Below are positions 58,388 through 64,000 of a DNA stretch of 64,000 nucleotides, piece after piece. Location of the stretch: assembly GCA_050249615.1 (NCBI GenBank), contig JBFWQE010000007.1, positions 20,667 through 84,666 of the forward strand, given 5' to 3'. Both the position numbers and the translations under genes were made by a program. The DNA is from VFZN01 sp050249615. Its GTDB lineage: Bacteria; Acidobacteriota; Vicinamibacteria; Vicinamibacterales; UBA2999. Within the stretch, counting starts at the first letter, position 1. The number at the start of each line of letters is the position of its first letter. Under the pieces are notes generated by a model. That model searched no databases, had not been told where the DNA came from, and saw only the letters and a list, made by a program, of their open reading frames with translations.

Positions 58388-58531
58388 GTCCTGCGCCATC
58401 TGCGCCATCTGCGGCCATCCGTGTCATCTGCGTCATCTGCGTCATCTGCGTCATCTGCGGCATCTGCGGCATCTGCGTCATCTGCGGCATCTGCGGCATC
58501 TGCGGCATCTGTGTAAGCGGCATCTGTGTCC
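58388..58531. repeat. 9-bp tandem repeat CATCTGCGT/CATCTGCGG (family D, copy 3)
   Basis: About 15 units of CATCTGCGT or CATCTGCGG, half the length of the 18-bp units at 10003-10290 and 11649-11868 and clearly related to them. The array ends directly at the ABC-F start codon. The rest of the 246-bp gap after the HTH-REC gene (58286-58387) holds nothing recognised. Confidence 0.9.
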
Positions 58532-60535
58532 ATGATTCAGCTGCAATCCCTCACGAAAGCCTTCGGCGACCGCATCCTCCTCGACAACGTCACGTGGCAG
58601 ATCGGCGATCGGGACCGCGTCGGGCTCTGCGGCCCGAACGGCGCAGGCAAGACGACGCTGCTGAAGATGCTGGCGGGACTGGACGAGCCCGACGCCGGCA
58701 TCGTGCAGCGGCCGAACAACACGACGCTGGGATACCTGCCGCAGGACGGCCTGACCCACCGCGGGCGGACCATCGTGGACGAGGCGATGCAGGCCCTCAG
58801 GCCGCTGCTCGACATGAAGGCCGAGATGCACGCGCTCGAGGAGAAGCTCGCCGACGCCGGCGTCCCCGAAGCCGAGCACGAGGACATCCTGCACCGTTAT
58901 TCGGAGCTCCAGGACCGCTTCCGGATGGCCGATGGCTACCAGATGGACCTGAAGGTCGGCAACGTGCTGAACGGCCTGGGCTTCGAGCCCGCGCAGTTCC
59001 ACGACATGGCCGAGCACCTCTCCGGCGGCTGGCAGATGCGCCTGGCCCTGGCGAAGCTGCTGCTGCAGGCGCCGGACCTGCTGCTGCTGGACGAACCCAC
59101 GAACCACCTGGATCTCGACGCGCGCAACTGGCTGGAGGACTACCTTGTCGGCTATCCGCGCGCGGTCATCGTGGTCTCGCACGACCGCTACTTCCTCGAC
59201 GCCGTCGTCACGCGCATCGCGGACCTGTCACTGCGGACCATCACCGACTACCACTGCAACTACTCGACGTATCTCGTGGAGCGGGACGCGCGGCTCGAGC
59301 GCCTGCGCGAGGCCAAGCGCCGGCAGGACGAGGAGATCGAGCGCGTCCAGGCGTTCATCGACCGCTTCCGCTACCAGGCCACCAAGGCCGCCCAGGTACA
59401 GAGCCGTATCAAGATGCTCGAGAAGGTCGAGCGCATCGAGGTGCCGCCCGAGCGCAGGCGCATCCACTTCCAGTTCCCCGCCGCCGCCAAGAGCGGCCGC
59501 GTCGTGCTGGAGCTGAAGCAGGCACGGAAGGCCTACGGCGACAAGGTGGTGCTGAAGTCGGTGGACCTGCACATCGAGCGGGGCGACCGCATCGCCCTCG
59601 TCGGGCACAACGGGGCGGGGAAATCGACCCTGATGCGCCTGCTCTCCGGCGCCGAGGCGCCCGACTCGGGCGAGCGCATCGAAGGCCACCAGGTGGTGAT
59701 GCAGTACTTCGCGCAGGACGAGGCGACCAGGCTGGACCCGGCGCTGACGGTCTACAAGACGCTCGCCGCGGGGTCCCCGAACACGATGATCCCGGCCATC
59801 CGCAACATCCTCGGCGGGTTCCTGTTCTCGGGCGACGACATCTACAAGAAGGCCGCCGTGCTCTCGGGCGGGGAACGCACGCGGCTGGCCGTCGCCAGGA
59901 TGCTGCTCCGTCCCTCCAACACGCTGCTGCTGGACGAGCCCACCAACCACCTCGACATCGATTCGAAGGAGGTGCTGCTGGACGCCCTCGTGGACTACGG
60001 CGGCACGCTCATCTTCGTCTCGCACGATCGGTACTTCGTCGATCGGCTGGCGACGAAGGTCATCGACGTCGGGAACGGGCAGGCTCTCCTCTATCCCGGC
60101 GACTACGAGGCGTTCCTCTGGCGACAGAAGCAGGCCGCGCTGGCCGCCTCGGGCGCGCCGGCGCCCGCCGCGGGCCGGATCGCCCGCCCCGCGCCGGCCA
60201 GGCCGGCGACCGGACCTGGTCTACCCTCCAAGCCGGCGGCGCCCGCCCCCGCCCGCGACTACGCAGCCAAGAAGCGGGACGACGCCGAGCTGCGGAAACG
60301 CGAGAAGGCCCGAAAGGCGTTACAGGATCGCATCGCGGATCTCGAGACTCGTATCGCCGAGGCCGAGCGCGGCATCAAGCAACTCGAGGCCAGGCTGGCC
60401 GACCCGGCCTTCTACGGCCAGCCGGATGCCGCCAAACCCGTCATCGACGAGCACCAATCGCTCATGTGGAAGGTGGGCGAGCTACTTTCCCAGTGGGAAA
60501 TGCTCACAGGAGAGCTGGAACAGAATCGTACGTGA
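58532..60535 (+). CDS. ABC-F family ATPase (Uup/EttA-like)
   Basis: 667 residues from the ATG at 58532. Two ABC domains carry Walker A GPNGAGKTT (near 33) and GHNGAGKST (near 350), signatures LSGGWQMRLALAKLL and LSGGERTRLAVARML, and Walker B LLLLDEPTNHLD and LLLDEPTNHLD. The linker between them contains the ABC-F 'P-site' region FRYQATKAAQVQSRIKMLEK. A C-terminal Ala/Pro-rich segment leads to a Uup-like coiled coil (RKALQDRIADLETRIAEAE). ABC-F proteins act on the ribosome. The start abuts a repeat array with no ribosome-binding site; GTG at 58526 is an alternative. Confidence 0.94.
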   Translation: MIQLQSLTKAFGDRILLDNVTWQIGDRDRVGLCGPNGAGKTTLLKMLAGLDEPDAGIVQRPNNTTLGYLPQDGLTHRGRTIVDEAMQALRPLLDMKAEMHALEEKLADAGVPEAEHEDILHRYSELQDRFRMADGYQMDLKVGNVLNGLGFEPAQFHDMAEHLSGGWQMRLALAKLLLQAPDLLLLDEPTNHLDLDARNWLEDYLVGYPRAVIVVSHDRYFLDAVVTRIADLSLRTITDYHCNYSTYLVERDARLERLREAKRRQDEEIERVQAFIDRFRYQATKAAQVQSRIKMLEKVERIEVPPERRRIHFQFPAAAKSGRVVLELKQARKAYGDKVVLKSVDLHIERGDRIALVGHNGAGKSTLMRLLSGAEAPDSGERIEGHQVVMQYFAQDEATRLDPALTVYKTLAAGSPNTMIPAIRNILGGFLFSGDDIYKKAAVLSGGERTRLAVARMLLRPSNTLLLDEPTNHLDIDSKEVLLDALVDYGGTLIFVSHDRYFVDRLATKVIDVGNGQALLYPGDYEAFLWRQKQAALAASGAPAPAAGRIARPAPARPATGPGLPSKPAAPAPARDYAAKKRDDAELRKREKARKALQDRIADLETRIAEAERGIKQLEARLADPAFYGQPDAAKPVIDEHQSLMWKVGELLSQWEMLTGELEQNRT

Positions 60536-60544
60536 CTGACGATT

Positions 60545-60573
60545 TTGTAATCTGCAGCTCGTCCGGGTAATAA
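60545..60573 (+). promoter_or_regulatory. Promoter candidate for the histidine kinase/response regulator pair
   Basis: TTGTAA (60545-60550), a 17-bp spacer, then TAATAA (60568-60573), in an AT-rich island that contrasts with the surrounding DNA. The leader to the ATG is about 80 nt and includes a GAGGAGG site. Confidence 0.45.
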
Positions 60574-60657
60574 TCCAAATTCTGTAATCGCAAGCACTTA
60601 GAGCGTCCGGTCCCTGGTTTGAAGAGGGTACGGCGTTTGCGGTGCATTGAGGAGGCT

Positions 60658-61782
60658 ATGCGTACAGCCACCGATTCCCCGTCGCCGGCCGGGGCACCCG
60701 TGTCGGCCGAGTTCTTCCGGTGCCTTGTCGCCAACATGCGCAGCGGCGTGCTGGCCATCGACCGTGCCGGGGCGGTGGTGCTGATGAACGAGGAGGCCCT
60801 GCGGCTGTTCCGGCTGCCGGTCGCGGATTACTCGGGGCAGCGGCTCGAGGTGGTGCTGCGCGAGCATCCGGACGTCCTGCGCGTGCTGAGCGGGGTGTTC
60901 GATCGGCCCACGCTGCCGAGCCGGGCCGAGATCCGGATGAAGTCCACCGACACGGTCGTGGGCTACAGCCTGTCCCTGGTCCAGAGCGAGTCGGGCGAGG
61001 TCATCGGGGCGACGATGTTCTTCAAGGACCTGACCTACGTCGAGCAGATGGAGGAACGGGAGCGGCTGCGCGACCGGCTGGCGGCCGTGGGCGAGATGGC
61101 GGCGGTGATGGCTCATGAGATCAAGAACCCGCTCGCCGGAATCGAGGTGCTCGCGGGCCTGGTCCGCCGCAAGACGCCGGACAACCCGGACGCGCAGGCG
61201 CTGGTGGCCGACATCATCAGCGAGGCGAAGATGGCCAACGCCATCGTGCAGCAGGTGCTGGACTTCGTGCGGCCCGTCCGGCTGCAGGTGGAGCCCACGC
61301 GCGTGGCCGACGCCATTCAGAGCGCGCTGGCGCTCGCCGAGAGCCAGGCGCGGCGCGGGAATGCGGTCGTGCGGGTCGCACTGCCCGACTCGCTGCCCCC
61401 GATTCGCGCTGACCACAACCAGCTGACGCAGGTGTTCGCGAACCTGGTGATCAACGCCTTCCAGGCGCTCGAGGGGAAGGGCGAGGTGCGCATCGAGGCG
61501 CGCGAGGCCCTGACCGCGGACGATGGCGCGCTGGTGCCCGACACGCAGCATGCCGTGCCGAGCGTGGTCATCGACGTGATCGACACCGGGCCGGGCATCC
61601 CGGCGGACCGCGTCGAGAAGATCTTCCAGCCGTTCTTCACCACCAAGCCCCAGGGGTCGGGCCTGGGGCTGGCCATCGTGCGCAAGATCGTGGACGCACA
61701 CGAGGGCCGCATCGATCTCGCGCCGGGCGATGGAGGCACGCGGTTCCGCGTGACGCTCCCCATGGCGCCGGCCTCGCACTGA
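60658..61782 (+). CDS. Cytosolic PAS-containing sensor histidine kinase (NtrB-like)
   Basis: 374 residues; the ATG at 60658 has GAGGAGG at 60649-60655. A PAS domain (about 22-125: MRSGVLAIDRAGAVVLMNEEALRLF) precedes the H-box MAHEIKNPLAGIEVLAG (His near 148), N-box FANLVINAFQALEG, and G boxes DTGPGIPADRVEKIFQPFF and GSGLGLAIV. No membrane helix is seen. It should phosphorylate the sigma-54 activator encoded 14 nt downstream. Confidence 0.93.
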   Translation: MRTATDSPSPAGAPVSAEFFRCLVANMRSGVLAIDRAGAVVLMNEEALRLFRLPVADYSGQRLEVVLREHPDVLRVLSGVFDRPTLPSRAEIRMKSTDTVVGYSLSLVQSESGEVIGATMFFKDLTYVEQMEERERLRDRLAAVGEMAAVMAHEIKNPLAGIEVLAGLVRRKTPDNPDAQALVADIISEAKMANAIVQQVLDFVRPVRLQVEPTRVADAIQSALALAESQARRGNAVVRVALPDSLPPIRADHNQLTQVFANLVINAFQALEGKGEVRIEAREALTADDGALVPDTQHAVPSVVIDVIDTGPGIPADRVEKIFQPFFTTKPQGSGLGLAIVRKIVDAHEGRIDLAPGDGGTRFRVTLPMAPASH

Positions 61783-61796
61783 CGGGAAGGGTTCTC

Positions 61797-63191
61797 ATGG
61801 CACGGATTCTGGTCGCAGACGATCACGACGCGCTGAGGCGCGGGCTCGCGCTGGCGCTCTCGACGGCGGGCCACGAGGTCGAAGAGGCCTCGAACGGCAA
61901 CGCCGCGCTCGAGCGCCTGCACGAGAGCTACTTCGACGTCGTGGTCAGCGACCTCAAGATGGGCGGCTCGGACGGCCTGGACGTGCTCCGCACGACCAAG
62001 TCGCTCCACCCCACGGTCTCGGTGATCCTGATGACGGCCTTCGGCACGGTGAACACGGCCGTCGAGGCGATGAAGCACGGGGCGTTCGACTACGTGCAGA
62101 AGCCCTTCGAGATCGAGGAGATGGAGGTGAAGATCGAGAAGGCGCTCGAGCTGAAGCGCCTGCGCCACGAGCTCGACTACCTCCGCAACGAGCAGCAGGA
62201 GAGCTACGACTTCGAGAAGATCGTCGGCAACAGCGAGGCGCTGCAGCGCGTGCTGGGCGTGGTCCGGAAGGTGGCCAAGAGCAATTCGACGGTGCTCATC
62301 AACGGCGAGACCGGGACGGGCAAGGAGCTCATTGCGGGGGCCATCCACCACAACTCCCTCAGGGCCGCGCGCAACTTCGTGAAGGTGAACTGCGCGGCCC
62401 TGCAGGAGAACCTGCTCGAGTCGGAGCTCTTCGGGCACGAGAAGGGCGCGTTCACGGGGGCCGACCGCCAGCGCATCGGGCGCTTCGAGCAGGCCGACGG
62501 CGGGACGCTGTTCCTGGACGAGATCGGCGACATGAGCCCCAGCACGCAGGCCAAGATCCTGCGCGTGCTGCAGGAGCACGAGTTCGAGCGCCTGGGCGGC
62601 ACCCGCACGATTCGCGTGGACGTGCGCCTCATCGCCGCGACCAACCGCGACCTGCCGGCGATGGTCGCCGCCGGCAACTTCCGCGAGGACCTCTATTACC
62701 GCCTCAATGTCGTCTCGATCCAGACGCCCCCGCTGCGCGAGCGCAAGGAGGACATCCTGGCCCTGGCGATGTCGTTCCTGCGGCGGTACGGCAACGAGCT
62801 GAAGAAGCGCCTGGACGGCATCGATCCCGACGCGCAGAAGCTGCTCATGCGGTACAACTGGCCCGGGAACATCCGGGAGCTCGAGAACGCCATCGAGCGC
62901 GCGGCCCTGCTGGCGGAGGGCGCGGTGATCACGGCCGACGATCTCCGCCTGGGCGACTCGGCGCCCGGCAACGGCCTCCACAAGGAATCCTCGGTCGTCC
63001 GCATCCCGCCCACCGGCATCGCTCTCGAGGACGTCGAGCGGCAGGCGCTGACCGAGGCGCTGAAGATGGCCAACTGGGTGCAGAAGGACGCCGCCGACCT
63101 GCTGAGCATCAGCCCGCGCGTGATGAACTACAAAATCAAGACGCTGGGGATTGAATTGCCGAAGCGACGGTCGGCGCTGCTGTCAGGGTGA
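61797..63191 (+). CDS. Sigma-54-dependent response regulator (NtrC/ZraR-like)
   Basis: 464 residues: receiver (1-120; phospho-Asp in VVVSDLKMGGSDG, Lys in YVQKPFE), AAA+ domain (about 140-370; Walker A GETGTGKE, GAFTGA, Walker B LFLDEIGDMS, arginine finger in NWPGNIRELEN) and a Fis-type HTH (ANWVQKDAADLLSISPRVMNYKIKTLGI). It forms a classic two-component pair with the kinase directly upstream. Its targets are not evident here: no convincing -24/-12 element was seen in the window. Confidence 0.95.
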   Translation: MARILVADDHDALRRGLALALSTAGHEVEEASNGNAALERLHESYFDVVVSDLKMGGSDGLDVLRTTKSLHPTVSVILMTAFGTVNTAVEAMKHGAFDYVQKPFEIEEMEVKIEKALELKRLRHELDYLRNEQQESYDFEKIVGNSEALQRVLGVVRKVAKSNSTVLINGETGTGKELIAGAIHHNSLRAARNFVKVNCAALQENLLESELFGHEKGAFTGADRQRIGRFEQADGGTLFLDEIGDMSPSTQAKILRVLQEHEFERLGGTRTIRVDVRLIAATNRDLPAMVAAGNFREDLYYRLNVVSIQTPPLRERKEDILALAMSFLRRYGNELKKRLDGIDPDAQKLLMRYNWPGNIRELENAIERAALLAEGAVITADDLRLGDSAPGNGLHKESSVVRIPPTGIALEDVERQALTEALKMANWVQKDAADLLSISPRVMNYKIKTLGIELPKRRSALLSG

Positions 63192-63226
63192 CAGCCGACC
63201 GCTGCCCGGAGTCGCGACGTCAACGT

Positions 63227-63901
63227 TCACGTCGAGCGCGGCTCAGGCACACTCGCGGCGTCGAGTAGCAGGAGCGGCCCTGCGGAGATCAGCAGACGCG
63301 GACGCAGGTGCGCCGTGGCGCAGTTCCGCTCCAGCTCCCGGCGCGTCGAGAAGGTGAGCTTCCAACCCCGCCGTCGCCACCACAGCGCCCGTGCCGGCGT
63401 CCTCAGCGCCCACCGGCGCGGGAACGAAGCGATGACCTGGCCGCGGGAGAGCCGAGCCAGGTGTCCGAGCACCCGCACCTGATCGTCGATGTAGTCGAAG
63501 AAGCCCATCGCGACGACAATGTCGAAGCCGCTGGTGGCCCAGGCGCCCGGCTCCATGACATCGGCCCTGACGAAGGTGCAGCGCGCCTGGACACCGGCGG
63601 CGTCAGCGTGAAACCGGGCGATTTCGAGCATGCGCGCCGAGACATCCAGCCCCACGACCTCGGCGGCGCCGCGGCGTGCGAACTCGACGCAGTAGCGCCC
63701 CGACCCGCAGCCGACATCGAGCACGCGTTTGCCCGAGACCGACCCGGCCGCGCGCGTGGCGAAGTCGAGGCGCTGGCGGATATTCCGGCGCGTGATCCGA
63801 TCCCAGAGCCGGGCGGACGCCCCGCCGGCACCTGAGTAGATGGCGTCGAAGCGCTCCGCGCTGGCGTCGAACAGCCTCCCAATCCGCTCAGCTTCGCTCA
63901 C
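63227..63901 (-). CDS. Class I SAM-dependent methyltransferase
   Basis: 224 residues from the GTG at 63901. Motif I is VLDVGCGSGRYCVEFA (about 60-75), followed by VVGLDVSARMLEIAR and the motif IV region FDIVVAMGFFDYID. This is a class I Rossmann methyltransferase of the BchM/UbiE-like sort with unknown substrate. The GTG overlaps the stop of a preceding gene (GTGA), which supports this start over an in-frame GTG at 63946. Its tail is convergent with the sigma-54 activator gene. Confidence 0.85.
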   Translation of the reverse strand: MSEAERIGRLFDASAERFDAIYSGAGGASARLWDRITRRNIRQRLDFATRAAGSVSGKRVLDVGCGSGRYCVEFARRGAAEVVGLDVSARMLEIARFHADAAGVQARCTFVRADVMEPGAWATSGFDIVVAMGFFDYIDDQVRVLGHLARLSRGQVIASFPRRWALRTPARALWWRRRGWKLTFSTRRELERNCATAHLRPRLLISAGPLLLLDAASVPEPRST

Positions 63902-64000
63902 AATCGGAGGGCCTCGCGAAGCGTCCCGAAGCAGAAGGTTCGGCACAGCCGCTCGAGCCGGTGTGCCGTCCGGTCGAGGGCCCAGTAGTGGCGGGCGCGC
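63898..64000 (-). CDS. C-terminal fragment of an unidentified gene, cut by the window edge
   Basis: Reading from 63999 on the minus strand gives ARHYWALDRTAHRLERLCRT followed by 12 more residues ending EALRL and a TGA at 63898-63900. The TGA overlaps the GTG of the methyltransferase gene, as expected in a tight operon. Only 33 residues are visible, too few to assign a family. Confidence 0.55.
   Translation of the reverse strand, partial: RARHYWALDRTAHRLERLCRTFCFGTLREALRL

Noticed and set aside
60536..60657. Sigma-54 (-24/-12) promoter before the kinase/regulator pair
   Set aside because: No TGGCAC-N5-TTGC-like element could be placed; a TTGTAA-17-TAATAA sigma-70-like pair is the better candidate.

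Overview
The window is high-GC bacterial DNA from a diderm (Gram-negative-type) organism: it encodes BamA/TamA and TamB outer-membrane assembly proteins, several lipoproteins and a periplasmic isoaspartyl methyltransferase. Two permeases of the FtsX/MacB type with the acidobacterial 'ADOP' layout, each coupled to a PadR repressor, together with a soluble Ser/Thr kinase-TPR protein and a B12-dependent ribonucleotide reductase, point to Acidobacteriota, possibly the high-GC Vicinamibacteria. That placement is an inference. Two runs of exactly 100 N mark it as a draft scaffold. No rRNA, tRNA, CRISPR, prophage or defence locus was recognised. About 51 protein genes and one transposase relic are supported.

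Layout. 0-9.2 kb: M20 peptidase (cut by the window edge), kinase-TPR protein, SDR, DUF547 protein, alpha/beta hydrolase, and an ADOP/PadR pair. 9.3-11.9 kb: DinB-like protein, then 1.9 kb of short tandem repeats holding a dead IS256-family element. 11.9-17.7 kb: RraA-like protein, RecQ, second ADOP/PadR pair. 17.9-21.1 kb: nrdJ with a strong terminator and a 5' region carrying two correctly spaced NrdR-box-like sites. 21.1-26.6 kb: lipoprotein, histidine kinase, amidase and sigma-54 activator. 26.7-37.0 kb: CPBP protease, then a minus-strand run accC-BCCP-TamB-TamA/BamA-SurA-like that links acyl-CoA carboxylation to outer-membrane assembly. 37.1-40.7 kb: Popeye-like cNMP sensor and a repair cluster (periplasmic Pcm, DUF504/MJ1316 protein, RtcB ligase, archease). 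40.9-46.6 kb: periplasmic helical protein, APH-P-loop kinase fusion, cytochrome c, MacA/MacB-type efflux pair. 46.6-52.3 kb: acyl-CoA carboxylase carboxyltransferase, FAH-family enzyme, lipoprotein, HslU, HslV. 52.4-64 kb: PEGA protein, APC permease, an ECF sigma/anti-sigma/envelope operon, an HTH-REC regulator, ABC-F ATPase, a second sigma-54 two-component pair, a methyltransferase and a gene tail at the right edge.

Two patterns cut across the window. First, at least six families of short degenerate tandem repeats (periods about 7 to 18 bp) fill intergenic gaps, often abutting start or stop codons, and both assembly gaps fall inside them. Second, at least six genes have a -10-like box (TATAAT, TATACT, TATAGT, TACACT, AATACT) ending only 6-8 nt before the start codon, the geometry expected of leaderless mRNAs; two of these promoters are overlaid by palindromes that would suit the PadR proteins encoded just downstream.

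No clearly unprecedented multi-gene system was found. The most distinctive leads are the RNA/protein-repair neighbourhood, the repeat families, the leaderless-promoter pattern, the paired PadR operators and the NrdR-box pair.
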